A stretch of 64,000 nt of DNA from Candidula unifasciata (taxonomy: Eukaryota; Mollusca; Gastropoda; Stylommatophora; Geomitridae): the NCBI GenBank assembly GCA_905116865.2, contig CAJHNH020007957.1:62001-126000 (forward strand), written 5' to 3'. A program made the translations under genes and the position numbers. The notes below the pieces were generated by a model. That model saw only the letters and a list, made by a program, of their open reading frames with translations. It was not told the DNA's origin and did no database searches. The number at the start of each line of letters is the position of its first letter. Positions within the stretch are counted from its first letter, which is position 1. Positions 1-12,879 of this stretch are shown in pieces.

Positions 1-214
1 TCGACGCGAACGCTTCGTAATGCCGGGATGCCGGGTTCGATACCAGCTGCGGTACATGCGCCTTGCGTTGGTTTCGACAGTGGTATCAAGAGAGCCGACC
101 GTCCAGTAGGCAATGACAAACTACTGGACGTAAATGCCCAGAAAAACCACACAACAGCAAGGGGCTGTTGGGGTTGTTTCTGTGGGTAAAGGATCCGCAA
201 CTAACCTAACTTTG
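1..214 (+). repeat. SINE-like dispersed repeat, family A
   Basis: A related copy lies at about 57620-57835 and a partial one at 60140-60230. Shared blocks include a Box B-like GGTTCGATACC near the start, AGCCGACCGTCCAG, and CCACACAACAGC followed by a CTGTTGGGGTTG-like run and AAAGGAT near the end. The Box B-like motif suggests a tRNA-derived head. The left end is cut by the window edge. That it is repetitive is seen directly; its class as a SINE is inferred. Confidence 0.55.
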
Positions 215-292
215 ATAGGGATTCGAACACATAAACACTAAGCAGGTTGGCAAGCCTACTAGCCAGTGCGCTTTCACGACTCCCACCATCGG
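212..292 (-). repeat. tRNA-like SINE head, minus strand
   Basis: Read on the minus strand this stretch contains a Box A-like segment (AGCGCACTGGCTAGTAGGC) and a Box B-like TGTTCGAATCCC about 30 bases downstream. This is the promoter spacing of RNA polymerase III genes. It does not fold into a clear intact tRNA by eye, so it is called a SINE head rather than a tRNA gene. Confidence 0.4.
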
Positions 293-300
293 ATAGGAAT

Positions 301-640
301 GTGTGCTGCATTCGATTTCTAGGGGCACAATTTTTATGTCATTTAAAAAGAATTATTTCAGAAACTTTCTATTAAGACAACATCAAGAGATGGGCGAATA
401 ACAGTAAAAGATTGTGTACAAATAAGGCAAAAGCGTTAGAGATTGATTATAGCCAAATTTCAGTGCGGATATAGTAGCACCTAGCTTTTGTTTAACTTGA
501 AGTAAAATTAACCATACTGTTTCAGATTTATAGAGCACAAGCACACTTGAAAACAGAAAACACAAAAGACTGCACAGTTTATTGCCTGCCATGTTTCGAT
601 GGATCTCGTCAGGTGCATACTACAGTAACACTTGATTAAA
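301..640. other. No recognised feature
   Basis: AT-rich sequence with a short minus-strand ORF that shows no family motif. Nothing is supported here. Confidence 0.5.
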
Positions 641-925
641 ATGAGGCAAGAAGGGAAACTTTTACAGTTAAAGTATAAACTGAATCACTCTCAAAAGTAG
701 ATGATTGCAACTTTCGATATTCACGAAATGTGTTATGCAGTAAATCAGACAAGGAAGGAGGAAGGACTTTCTACCACACCAGAACATCACACAAGCGATA
801 AACATCCGATGACACAAAATGCCACCATGTCGATCACCGCGGAGAGGTCCCAGAAACCGCGTTCAGCCACTTAGCCATATTTATGGCCAGGCTATATTGC
901 AGCCCCTTGCAAGAGCCAGGGTGGG
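641..925 (+). repeat. Dispersed repeat, family B
   Basis: This block is nearly identical to 13701-13970, from the run GGGAAACTTTTACAG through CATATTTATGGCC to CCCCTTGCAAGAG. A diverged piece also lies at about 4565-4695. The copy at 13.7 kb is interrupted by a TIR element, so this copy shows the uninterrupted state. No coding motif is evident, and the class of element is unknown. Confidence 0.7.
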
Positions 926-1079
926 GCTTCAAATAACGAAAAATTGCATCCTAAAAAGGACGGAAGTTTTTTTAAATTAGAAAAATAGTAAATTGGGCAA
1001 TCTATTGTTTATGTCTTCTTTGAACACAGTTAAAACCAGGAAACCTAACATACGTTAACTGCCACATTATAAAAAGAAA

Positions 1080-1503
1080 GAAACGGAAACATGTTGTGAC
1101 CGTTAGAATTATATGTGGCAAGAGAGACATAGAAAGACAACATGAAAACATTCTTAAGAGCCGTTTGTCTTGGCGTGAAAAAATGGTGATGGGAGTGTGG
1201 GTGGAGTGGGAATGTGGGTGGAGGTGGAGTGTGGGTGGAGGGGAGTGTGGGTGGAGTGGGAGTGTGGGTGGAGTGGGAGTGTGGGTGGAGTGGGAGTGTC
1301 GGTGGAGTGGGAGTGTGGGTGGAGTGGGAGTGTGGGTGGAGTGGGAGTGGAGTGGGAGTGTGGGTGGAGTGGGAGTGTCAGCACATGAACTAATACAATT
1401 TGCTAGAGACTGCAGGTTGTGGAGAGATACGATTGAACAAACTAGTCACCATAGCACTTAGTGTCGACGACGACGATGATGATGATGATGATGATGATGA
1501 TAC
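1080..1503 (+). mobile_element. RTE-type non-LTR retrotransposon, 3' end
   Basis: The ORF at 1096-1461 begins with a peptide like TGKICGKRDRGRQ, found at the C-terminus of RTE/BovB-type polyproteins and repeated at 11.7 and 14.2 kb in this window. It ends with SAHELIQFARDCRLWRDTI, matching the same C-terminal region. The copy finishes in a (GAT)n tail at about 1473-1502, typical of RTE 3' ends. Between the two coding blocks sits a 17-bp minisatellite that keeps the frame open. It is truncated at the 5' side. Confidence 0.65.
1186..1380 (+). repeat. 17-bp G-rich minisatellite inside RTE frame
   Basis: Tandem copies of a unit close to GTGGGAGTGTGGGTGGA, with shorter variants at the ends. The + strand carries many GGG runs at short spacing, so G-quadruplex formation is plausible. 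The array replaces a short part of the RTE C-terminal coding sequence. Confidence 0.85.
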
Positions 1504-2479
1504 GTTAACATTATTAGGTCAGAGTAAAATTGAACTCAGCACAGCGGAGGCAAACTAAAATAAAACAAAGGAGGAAAATAAATGATTGATCACATACCAG
1601 TGAGACTATCCACTAGTTGGTGGGTCAATCACCAGCACCTACTCACTCAGACGAATACATATGTGGTCGAATCCCCCTCCCAGACGGCCCCAGGCAAGAC
1701 AAGGATGTGACAGAATTTTCTAGAACTTGCGAAAGAGAGATCGGGTTTCACTGTTGGCGTCACTGCGTCCCGATATACGGAGGGGCGGTGACGGTGTTAA
1801 GTTGCGTTGTTTCATCTAGGGCTAGAAGATAAGACATGACTAACTCTTCAAGGATGGAGATATGGAGTTTAGAATCGGTTTCCCGGTAATTGGGACCAGT
1901 TATCCTCTCGCTTTGTTTCGTCTTTTCTGGGTTCCACTTGCTAGAGCCCCCCCCCCCCCCCCCTTCCAAACCCCACCCCAAAACAATTGCGCTACGAAAG
2001 ATCAACACTAGGTTGTCATTACTTCTTCTTCTTCTTCATCTGCTTCTTCTGTTTCCTCCTTATTTACCAATGGAAGACGGGCCTCAAATCAACTTAAGCC
2101 ATCTCGCCCTATGATTTGCTATTGCATGTAGTTCACCCATGTCTACCCCATCTTTCAGTTTGCCCGTCTAGCTCCGTTCTCTGCGTTTTTTTTTTTTTTT
2201 TTTTCAAGTTTTTACTTTTTTGATACGAAATTTGTCTTTCAACAGAAACATCCTTCTTCGCGCACTCGTTACCTGGATACGTCTACCCGGTTAAAACGGT
2301 ATTACACAGGTTCGGATTTTGGGGACACATTATGGTGGTTGGGTGAGGGGGAGGGGCGAAAAGAAGGAGTGGGGGATATACAGTTTAAAACTTAGCGACG
2401 ACTGGTAAATTAAATGGGAGAAACAGAGCAATGGAAGACAAAGAGATGCCTATCTCATAGCTTGGCCATATGAAAGGGG
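1504..2479. other. Intergenic, low-complexity tracts only
   Basis: Contains a poly-C tract near 1940-1962, a CTT-rich stretch near 2020-2060 and a poly-T tract near 2188-2205. The short ORFs have no recognisable motif. Confidence 0.5.
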
Positions 2480-3835
2480 CAAGACAGGGGCAGAAGCCTC
2501 ATCCATAATTCTGGGATACACTCAAGCCGACCGTCGAGGCCTAGGTCACGGGAAGGTCAATTGGTGGTCCAAAGCCACAGCCAAAGAACGCCGAGACATG
2601 GTGATACAACAGGTTAGGGACAACGAAAACGAGGTTCGGTAAAAGATATGGTGTCTCCAATTCATTTTGATTCCAAAGCTCCTCTGGCCACTGTTAGTCT
2701 ACGAAGTGACGATGACAGCAGTGGAGACGATGGAGATGAAAATCAACACAGCCTTAAGAAAGTGGATTGGTGCACCTCCTTGTCTGACCGACGTGGCTCT
2801 GAATTGTAAGCAGGCTAAGCTGGTACTCCCGTTCAAATTGATAACCGAAGAGTTTAAAGTCGGCAAAGTAAGACTCGCCATGCTCTTGCGCGAGTCTTCA
2901 GACCCAAATGTCATCGCTGTCCAGCCCGCTCTAAAGACTCGATGCGATAGAATCTGCCCACAATGCACTAAAATTGAAGGAGATAATGGGATACACTCAA
3001 ACCGACCGTCGAGGCCTAGGGCACGGGAAGGTCAATTGGTGGTCCAAAGCCACAGCCAAAGAACGCCGAGACATGGTAATACTACAGGTGAGGGACAACG
3101 AAAACGAGGTTCGGGTCCAGAAAGCAGCCCAGCAGTCGCAGCAGGGCCATTGGGTCTGCCTGGAGAGCGCATTGCCAAGAATACTCACATTGGGTGAGAT
3201 CTGGCGAATGACCCCGCTGCGACTGAGCTTTATCGTTCGTTCGGCGTACGACGTATTACCGTCCGGTGTTAATATGGTTAAGTGGTCTGCGGCTAACGAT
3301 CCGACTTGCCCGCTGTGCAAAGCGAAGCAGACGCTTGAGCACGTCCTGTCCGCATGCAGGAAAGCCCCAGGTCAAGGCCGATATACATGGCGACACAACA
3401 AGGTGCTAAAAGAGTTAGCAGCCGTTGTTGACAGGCTAGGATGCGGGCCAACGCTAGGGCCATGAAAGGTACCCTGAGTTAATCCGGAAGACCGGCCTGC
3501 GACCTGACATAGTTCTCCACTCTGCGGAGAAACGGCAGCTCATCCTGATTGAGCTGACCGTCCCGTATGAGTTGCGTATGGACGAAAATCACACGTATAA
3601 GCTCGAGAAATATTGTGATTTAGCAGCCGGTCTGAGGAGAGACGAGGCTTACACAGTTCGTGTCTTTGCCGTCGAAGAGGGAGCGAGAGGTCTCGTCTCC
3701 ACTTCACTCTACAATGTGGTTAAAGAACTAGGATTGAAGGTAATGAAGGGAAACGGACACTTAAAAGGCTGGGCGAGGTTGCTGAGAGGGCCTCGAGCTG
3801 GCTTTGGACGCAACGGAACAACGTAGGGGACGGGC
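2480..3835 (+). mobile_element. R2-like non-LTR retrotransposon, degenerate 3' half
   Basis: Read 5' to 3' in broken frames, it gives three parts of an R2/REL-type polyprotein. First, an RT-thumb-like segment at 2667-2965 (LLWPLLVYEV, LRKWIGAPPCL, EEFKVGKVRLAMLLRES). Second, at 2974-3465, a segment with a C-x2-C-x7-H-x4-C zinc motif (CPLCKAKQTLEHVLSAC) and GRYTWRHNKVLKEL. Third, at about 3500-3825, a restriction-like endonuclease-type tail (ELTVPYELRMDE, KLEKYCDLAAGLRR). The family reading rests on these conserved blocks. Frameshifts and an internal duplication show the copy is dead. Confidence 0.7.
2517..3115 (+). repeat. Internal duplication in the R2-like element
   Basis: About 125 bases at 2517-2638 recur at 2987-3115 with few differences; both run from GGATACACTCAA to AACGAAAACGAGGTTCGG. 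The spacing is about 470 bases. The first copy stands ahead of the RT-thumb coding segment, where it does not belong, so this is a rearrangement of the element. Confidence 0.85.
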
Positions 3836-4412
3836 CTCAGTGAGCTGGTCCGGGTGTCCAGTGGAAAAGGGTTTCTCATCCCTTGAAAGTCCATCGTGTC
3901 CGAATTGTCTGCCAGTGTTCCTCTGCCACCTGCTAACAAAAGTCTAACATGTGTCCGGTATACCAATCGTAAGCTTGTCGCTCGGTCGTCCAGGTACGCA
4001 GACTGCTCTAATTATGCTACCGCGACGACTTCTTATCTCACAGTACCTTCTGCAAAATCACCAAGTCGTCTTGTCCCTATCCGAACACCAGTAATTTCGT
4101 GCAGCAGGGAAACCAACCCTGAGCTTCATGAACTCAGGTGGGCCCACTCTCTGAAAACGTCTAGGAGTTCGTGGGCCGAAACGTTTGTCGACGAGAGATT
4201 ACTTCTACTGACGATTGGTAGATCGCTGCTGTACATGCTCCCCTGTGGAGTTTATTCCTATAATGGTATTAATAGACCGACTGGTTCCTAACAAGTATGT
4301 CGTAAAAGAACGGCTAATTAGAAGTTTGCTGAAATTGAATGCATTGGGATAAAAGGCACAGATTTTGCAGCGTAACTTCTTCGCGTGCACGGGCTGTATA
4401 ATCTGACGAAAA
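3836..4412. other. Possible 3' remainder of R2-like element
   Basis: GC-richer than its surroundings, with an open frame at 3896-4291 that shows no known motif. It may be the 3' untranslated part of the preceding retroelement. Nothing more can be supported. Confidence 0.3.
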
Positions 4413-4775
4413 GTTCTGGTTGTTCGTCAAATTCTGGACCGCAGTCCCGTTCCAGAACCTGACTGTTACGTACATATCCGGTTTACAGAGCTGATTCATT
4501 TATATACAGAATGTTGTATTATGTATGTAAGTTGTACTCCACCAGGATATTACAGAGAGCTGTAAACACACGGTGACACAAAGTGCCACCATTCGGATGA
4601 GGATCACCCGTGAAGAGGTCCAGGAAATCCCGTTCAGCTCTTAGGCCATATTTATGGTCTGACTATGGTTAGGGCCCCCGGCAAAAGCCAGTTAGTTTCT
4701 TGCCTCTTTTGTAGAAGCACTCCGACTTCGAAGGAAGCTCCTAGTTAGTCGACAATGACGATATCTTTTTAGTTC
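4413..4775 (+). repeat. Dispersed repeat, family D, interrupted
   Basis: Shares GTTCTGG-TGTTCGTC, CCGTTCCAGAACCTGA and the later CTTGCCTC-TTGTAGAAGCACTCCGACTTC with copies at 17488-17600, 27830-27990, 40190-40480 (+) and 28835-29040, 40650-40850 (-). A fragment of family B (about 4565-4695) lies between the two halves here. No protein signature is seen. Confidence 0.5.
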
Positions 4776-4829
4776 AGCAGTGGATTTATTCTCGTTTTCC
4801 CCTCACAGTGGGATCCCAGAACCCATCCA

Positions 4830-4920
4830 CATAGAGAGCAGCCTAGCTGGAAAAAAAAAAAACATAGCCTGCCAACCGCTCTTTAAAGAGCGAAGGCTGA
4901 AGTAGAAAAATAAGTCCTTC
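4830..4920 (+). repeat. SINE-like repeat, family C, partial
   Basis: GAGCAGCCTAGCTGG, then a poly-A tract and GCCAACCGCTCTTTAAAGAGCG-like sequence correspond to the 3' part of better copies at 50080-50172, 51890-51972 and 58670-58760. Confidence 0.45.
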
Positions 4921-5369
4921 ACAAACTAAAGCCCAGCCACACCGGCCTACAAGTTAGTTGGTCACCGTTTTGTGGGACGACTCCATGTCGAGGATGGAAT
5001 TCAGTCCATTACTTCTGATCGGTCTCATCAGCGTTTGACTGAAGGCTTCTCTCCAATGTGATGGCCTCCTTGACCCATTTGTTTCCCATTTCAGAAACGT
5101 TTATGGGATTCTGTGTCCACTTCTCCTTTAAAATACCGAATTCATCGCTTTCTTTCTTTCAAAATTATTTTTCAGAAGTTTCTCTGATTTCCTCGTTTTT
5201 CTTGAATTGATTTTTTCGATTTAATCAACCCCACACACACACACACATCCATACACACAGGCAGAAACACACATCTCACAAGCTGGACATAGCAAGTAGT
5301 GCAGCTCAAAAGTCGGCCTCAGTGGCGTAGGCGTTCCTGCAGACAATTTGACAGCAGACAGCCTTGTGT

Positions 5370-6095
5370 TTATTTCGACAAGCTATCAATAGCCGACCGT
5401 TTAGGAAAATAACAAATTACTGCTCGTAAAATCGGCCAATAATTCAGAAACGGTCCCAACAAAATGCTTGTGTTTGTTTTGTAATGTCATATGAGGAATA
5501 TTAAACTAACTTAACAGTTCAACAAGAGAGCACATTAGCACACTGGCAAGACGCTTGTGACTACCCTGGAGGTATCGAGTTCCAATCCAATTCAAGACAA
5601 TTGGCCTCTAACTCTCCTGGATCCAAAGTCAATCCAGCTTAACATGGCTACCGAAAATGTCAAGGAAATAAACACGACCTGTATTTGTTGAACACATCCC
5701 CTTTCGTGCTCTGGTTAGTTTATTAACATATGGGTCTAGTGCCGTATGCCTGATGGGCCAGTAATGTTAAACTGTTCTTGTAGTTTATCAATATTTCAGC
5801 TCCTAGATATATCAAAATCTGGCAGACAGAAGTTACGTCGTTAGGCGTTGAAAGTGAGAGGATCGAGACTTCATTGCGTTGGATTTGATCCCATATGGCT
5901 CGGTCTTTCTTCGTAAAATGATTAGTCATCTGGCCGGAGCGTAACATAAAGCACGAACTCCGTAGCTCCGGAAACGACCCCATATATCTACGTAACAATT
6001 GCACTGATGAACAGAACGACGAAACCGTAAAACGAACCCACGACCTTCTGAGCGTGACGCAAATTGCTTGACCACTTCGCCACAGAGACCTCAGT
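5370..6095. repeat. Cluster of diverged SINE fragments
   Basis: A family A-like piece lies at about 5370-5500 (AGCCGACCGT and a following related segment). A tRNA-like head on the + strand follows at about 5525-5600, with Box B-like GAGTTCCAATCC. A minus-strand tRNA-like head lies at about 6018-6090, with Box A TGGCGAAGTGGTCAAG and Box B GGGTTCGTTTTA. No coding motif is present. Confidence 0.4.
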
Positions 6096-6639
6096 TAGGT
6101 GTTATGATGGACACGACTACCTAAGTCTTGGTTCGTGTTGTTTTAGGGCCCATGCTCCACTGGGACCTAAAATTTATAGGACTGCAAAAGACATAAACCC
6201 GAGCTGTACTTATTTACGATCAGTGGCGCAGGAATCTAAGGACAGGCACTTTAAGCTCCCACTTCCGCCAACATCATTTCAGGGAAAGGGCTTCAGCCCT
6301 CTAGGCTAAATGTTTAAAAGGGGGCTTCAGAGTCCCCGTCACTCTCCTCCAGAAAGTGTGCACGTATAGACGTTCTCTTGTCAAGTATTTGTTCATACAT
6401 TTACTATAAATTCAAATTTATTGTGTGCTGGCGGGCAGACAGGAAAATAAAATCTCAAGAAGTATGGAGAGAGGAAAAAAAGAAAATTGTGGTAAGGGCA
6501 ATAAGTAGTAGTTCCCCGCTGAATACCAGAAACAGGAAAGTAAAGAAAAGTCAAGGGTTCAACTGACTACAACTACACGGGCAAGGCCTCTTCAAACCAC
6601 GTGCACAGAATAAAAGTTATGTGTTGAATGTTGAATTAA
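6096..6639. other. No recognised feature
   Basis: Two short ORFs without family motifs. Nothing else is supported. Confidence 0.4.
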
Positions 6640-7340
6640 GAATCTACATCACAGCACTCGGGACATTCCCATAAGCGCTTCGTCCCCACCTTCAGCAGCA
6701 AGCGAAGAGTTAAAATTCCGATGGTACCAGTAACAGTCTGATTGTATATCCGTCTCGCCCCTCCCCCGAGTGTCGAGCGTCGGTTAGACCCCCTTGTAAC
6801 TCCTCGCAGCGCCATTCTCCTCAGACCGCAATGATCTATCTGTTACTTAGCACTGTTCACTCGCTCCCAAAGAGCCCTTACAACATCTAGCTTGTCATAC
6901 ATCAGTTCACTACCAAGTGGTGCAGAACTGGCCAGTCTATCCGACTGCTCATTTCCCAACACACCGGCGTGACATGGAGAAAATATCCAAAGGATGCTAA
7001 CTACCCGGGACCTCTGAAGTGATGCTTGCCACTCTGCACGAAGCATGCCTGTTTCCACCTTTCTCAGCAGGCTCTGTGAGTAAGTAACAAAGACGACATG
7101 TGTGTACAGCTGATTCTCAAGCCAGCAGACGGCAGCAGTGACTGCATCCACCTCCATTCTCAAACTAGACGTTGTGTTATCATATGCCAAGCGACGTCCA
7201 TTCGCCCTCGCTATAAACCCCTATACACTTCGTCTGCCCCTCAACACAGAGCCATCTGTATATACAATGACATCACTTGGGCGGGAATTGTCCTGAATCA
7301 TTTGTTGAACTCCTAATTCTGCAGCATCAGCTGGTGTTCT
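6640..7340 (-). mobile_element. Non-LTR retroelement RNase H fragment, family 1
   Basis: The minus-strand frame at 6843-7190 reads SSLRMEVDAVTAAVCWLE, then ILWIFSPCHAGVLGNEQSDRLA, the core and C-terminal region of a retroelement RNase H domain. The upstream part (7190-7320, another frame) holds a YTDGSV-like first catalytic block. Related copies lie at 33330-33760 (-), 37673-38110 (+), 30200-30490 (+, 3' part) and 63690-64000 (-). It is frameshifted and truncated. Confidence 0.7.
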
Positions 7341-8580
7341 GTGTTGAATGAAGTAAATGAATATAACTATTAAATTCAACATCTGTTTATTTTACTGAAC
7401 ACAAAACTCACGTGGTTTACAAATTACAATACATAAACAATCAACATCATGTCTACACAGGCCAAACTCTCTAACTCGGCTCTGTCAATCGCACCTGTGT
7501 CGCCATTAGATCACGTGCGATCATCATCAGTAGCCACTAGGGAACTGACCACGGCCAGCCGAGGACACCCCGAGAAAGCGCGCACAGTTTAGTACAAGCC
7601 CTTATATCAACTTCGACCCCGCCCCCCCCCCCCCAACCCCCGGTCAGATTTTTAGTAAGTCTTTGAGTGTAGTCCGACCAAAATTAACAGATCTTCTTTG
7701 GCATCCTGCAATATATTATCATATTTGCCATTTAGCACACACCAATAATACTAATATTACCCCCCACCTTCCCCGCCCGCCCCCACACAAAGGTGCCGGT
7801 ACTTAAAGCAAAGTATAGCAAACACTTTACAGGTCACCACAAATTATCACAATGGCGCTGGAAAAAATGGTGTCAAGTTAAGAAAAACCGGTACTGCGTA
7901 CCGCCAGAAAAAGAGTCATGCTAACAATAGCGATAATTGTTATTATTGCATACTGGAACAAAGCTTGAGACCAGACAATTATAAAGGACTTGATGGGACC
8001 CTGTGATTTATCTGTGGGGGCGCCGCTGGCCTAGACACGGTTGATAATCACTTATATAGTACACAGGGTAATACTCTCCATTCCAGGCCTCTGTTATCTC
8101 ATGTCTGCCCTGTTCGCCAGTACACTTGATATTCTCTTATCTAAACTGTCAGTCTCACAAGATCGTTCCTCCGCCTGGTCGTAATGACACTCATCTATCA
8201 AAGACGGCAATGAAGATGAGAAAGTGAACTAAAGGGTTGAGCCAAACGACAATAAGAAAAACTAACAAGCAAAGTACGAGGCTAAAGATGACACGATACG
8301 GAGCTTGCAGATGTGTTGCCTAATTGAAACAAGGCTTATGATAAAATAGCCTCATGGAGGCTGTGTGAAAACATGGTAGAATAATAATCAATTGAAAAAT
8401 TGATGCTGTGTATTCCCCTGTATGTGAGTTATGGAGAGTTGGACGATTAATTAGAACAAATTTATGTGGAAGCGACGGAATCAGGCTGTCTACTTTTTAC
8501 TTTGTAAATAATGTTTAGTGTGATAACTGATGATATGATAAACCAGTTCCAGCAATAGTATTTGTTACCAGTTGCATGGA
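7341..8580. other. No recognised feature
   Basis: Contains a poly-C tract near 7619-7636 and AT-rich sequence. No ORF with a motif is visible on either strand. Confidence 0.45.
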
Positions 8581-8617
8581 AAATAAACTACTACTACCGC
8601 CTCTGTCGCTGCTTTTT

Positions 8618-8846
8618 ACAACAACAACAACAATTACTACTACTACTACTACTACTACTATTGCTGCTGCTGTTGCTGCTACTAATACTGCTGCTACTAC
8701 AATTGCTGCTGCTACTACTACTATTGCTGCTAATACAATTGCTGCTGCTACAACTAATACTGCTACTACTATTACTCTCTCCACTATCCCAGCCCTTAAC
8801 CAAGATCACTTCCAAGTGAAAACTAAACGGCAACAGCCGGGTCATG

Positions 8847-8879
<33 letters not shown>

Positions 8880-8926
8880 TGAGAGAGAGAGAGACACAGA
8901 GAGAGAGAGAGTGAGAGAGAGAGAGA

Positions 8927-8971
<45 letters not shown>
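8618..8971. repeat. Compound microsatellite: CAA/ACT/TGC, GT, GA
   Basis: Trinucleotide runs of ACT, TGC and AAC types at 8618-8775 are followed by (GT)n at about 8847-8868 and interrupted (GA)n at 8869-8971. ORFs across it (poly-Leu, poly-Thr, poly-Ser) are products of the repeats. Confidence 0.9.
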
Positions 8972-8974
<3 letters not shown>

Positions 8975-9283
8975 AACAGGAACGTATTCTTGTTTCTTGT
9001 GTCCATCGACTTTTCTGGAGACGACGTCGTGCTTTTGTCAGTGCACAGAAAGATGTCAACGCACGATCGGGCGAATACGTGAACTGATTGATGTAAATGC
9101 ACGGGTAGGTGATGTTGAATAGAGGCGGGTTATGTAGGTCTCACGCTAGCTGCTTGTGTGTGTGTTGTGCGGGTATAGAAACTTCCACACACCGTAGACG
9201 TCATTCAACAAGCTTAGTAATCATATGTAGTTTTGTAACATAATTGTCCGTCTTATTTATGCTGATTAAGGTTGTGTAGTTGT

Positions 9284-9851
<568 letters not shown>

Positions 9852-10076
9852 CGCACGCAGTAACAGCACGCAAAGAACCCATATACTGCGTCATTGTGTA
9901 TAGTATTCTTGTTTTGGCAGAAACAAACCGAGTAAATATATTTGTTGTTATGAAGCGTGTATCCAACAGTCTATGACTGGAAAGCTTTGATTTTGTTCTA
10001 AGGGGATCCTGTCTCTGTATGTCTGTCTCTGGCTCTCTCCCCCTCCATATATATGCCCATCTAATAACCCCCCACC

Positions 10077-11049
<973 letters not shown>

Positions 11050-11240
11050 GTATCTAAAGGTCTGAGGTATACATTCCTCTTTTCCTCTTCTTCTGCGTTC
11101 GCACTAAAATGGGAAATTGACACGTTGTGTTGTGGTTTACAACTAGGCAGCGATATCTGCGCATTTTGGTCCAACCATCCGATTTCGCAATGGACGATTT
11201 GCTTGTTAAGGTACTCCCCCCCCCCCCCCCCCCCCCCCGA
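11050..11240 (-). repeat. SINE-like repeat, family C, with poly-C boundary
   Basis: On the minus strand it reads from a poly-G tract (11217-11239 as poly-C on the + strand) through GCAGATATCGCTGCCTAGTTGTAAACCACAAC-like sequence to a GAAGAAGAGG-like tail. The same order (poly-G, TGCAGATATCACAGCCTAGCTG, GAA-rich tail) occurs at 50001-50172 and 51777-51972. Confidence 0.6.
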
Positions 11241-11362
11241 CCCCCCATCCTCAAGAAGGCTCCCATTGATTTGCCAACATCAATATCACTTCGCCTTTGT
11301 GTTTAGTTCTAAGAGAACTCTTTCTGCTGTCTTTGTTTTTAGACTAGGCTGACCTGAAATAT

Positions 11363-11403
11363 GAGGTCATCATCATCATCATCATCATCAATATCATCAT
11401 CAT
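11363..11403. repeat. (ATC)n microsatellite
   Basis: Trinucleotide ATC run with one interruption. It could be the reverse complement of a GAT-type tail of a lost RTE copy, but no element sequence is recognisable beside it. Confidence 0.85.
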
Positions 11404-11539
11404 GTAGCTGCTTGCTTGTAGCAGAAAGTCGCTTTCATCACGGTCTGCCGGAAAGAAACGGTTTCTCACCAGCACTCCGGTCCCGTGCACTCTCCTACCT
11501 AAGGTGTGGCATGTATCCTGTGGTGGTGATTCCCCGCAC

Positions 11540-11920
11540 GTCTTTCCAAGATGTGGTTTTACAGAAGAGTCACTACAATTCATCAGATTAAGAAGAGCAG
11601 ACCAGATGTTTTGAAAGATGCGAGTGCTCGAAGACAACTTGTCACAAACATCAGAAAGTGACAGTCGTCATGTTTTGCTCATGTTATGAGAAGAGGGAAA
11701 ATGAAACATGTTGTGACCACTGGAAAGATCTGTGGAAAGAGAGACAGAGGAAGACAATACGATAAGATTCTTCATGGCCTTTTGTTCTGGCCTTTTGTCA
11801 TGGCATTGAGGAGTATCAACATACAATCTGATCATATAGTCATATAGAAGATTGTAGACAGGCATGATCGCCCACGCCAGTCGGTAAGGCACTTGATATA
11901 TATATAAATATCGTGTTGGA
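11540..11920 (+). mobile_element. RTE-type retrotransposon 3' fragment
   Basis: In broken frames it gives RRQLVTNIRK, HVMRRGKMKHVVTTGKICG and KRDRGRQYDKIL, matching the C-terminal region seen at 14.0-14.35 kb. It ends in CAGTCGGTAAGGCACTTGAT, the same terminus as that copy, but a TA run follows instead of GAT repeats. Confidence 0.7.
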
Positions 11921-12879
11921 CTGGTTTGGAAGATGAGGGGAAGGAGGAGGATGCTAAGGTTACATGGTAACATTAACAAATAACGTTTCTGTCGCCAGTA
12001 ATAACAAAATCTATCAGCACGTCAACGATTCTACGACTATTTTCACGGCGGAATTAATCGTACTTTGAACTTGCGATAACAGCTCTATTCTTGGTTATAT
12101 TTATGGACTTTGAACCTTTATTGTTGATTACCGAATTCTGTCTGGCATTACACCTGGATATCTTGTTTATGCAGGGCAAAGTTTTTTGACAAATATACAC
12201 AAGACGGTGTCCCGACCCATAGTGCGACCCCGGAAGCAGCTGTGTTGATAGTTCCCCTGACTTCACGTTTCTGGGGAAGACTGGAGACAATCGACGCTTG
12301 AGCCAAGGTTTAGGCAGCTCGTTGGTTTTCTTCTTCCTTACTCAGTAAGAAGTTTTTGTCTTGCTTACTAGTTATGAATAATACGTGGATTTCTGCTCTT
12401 TGTGGAGACAACAGTTAGGTATCCTTTGGAGAGGGAGGTGTGCCAGGGCCTAGTTGAAGTAAGGAAAGGACATGAAGTACTAGTAGTTATTATGTACTAA
12501 GTACTACTAGTACTAGTACTAGTTACTAGAACCAGAAGTAGTTGTTGACTTATTTTATTTACCAGTTTTTTATATTCGTAGACTCACTTTGAGTGTAAAG
12601 TTGGGTCTCTTATTCATAATGTTCTATATGTGTATTATTACTCTTTTCGGGATTCTCTGCGATACGTTTTTACTAACAGATTAGTAACAGTATACTTAGT
12701 TTTAGTTACTTAGGTCCCTAGTACGACTAGTAGTTAGTAGGACTAGTCACTTTACCCCCCCCCCCTTTTAAATAGTATATTATATAATTGCTCTTTCAAA
12801 AACTGCATTTTATAAAATGAAAAACATCTTGTGCAATATATCCTTGTCATTGAGAGTTAGAAAAAGAATTCTTGCTTGC
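11921..12879. other. No gene; ACTAGT-rich patch
   Basis: A short stretch at about 12476-12535 is built from ACTAGT/AGTACT palindromic words, and another at 12716-12745 is similar. A poly-C tract lies near 12756-12765. No ORF with a motif. Confidence 0.5.

Noticed and set aside
8515..8914. ORFs of poly-Ala/Val, poly-Leu, poly-Thr or poly-Ser
   Set aside because: They are frames of trinucleotide microsatellites.
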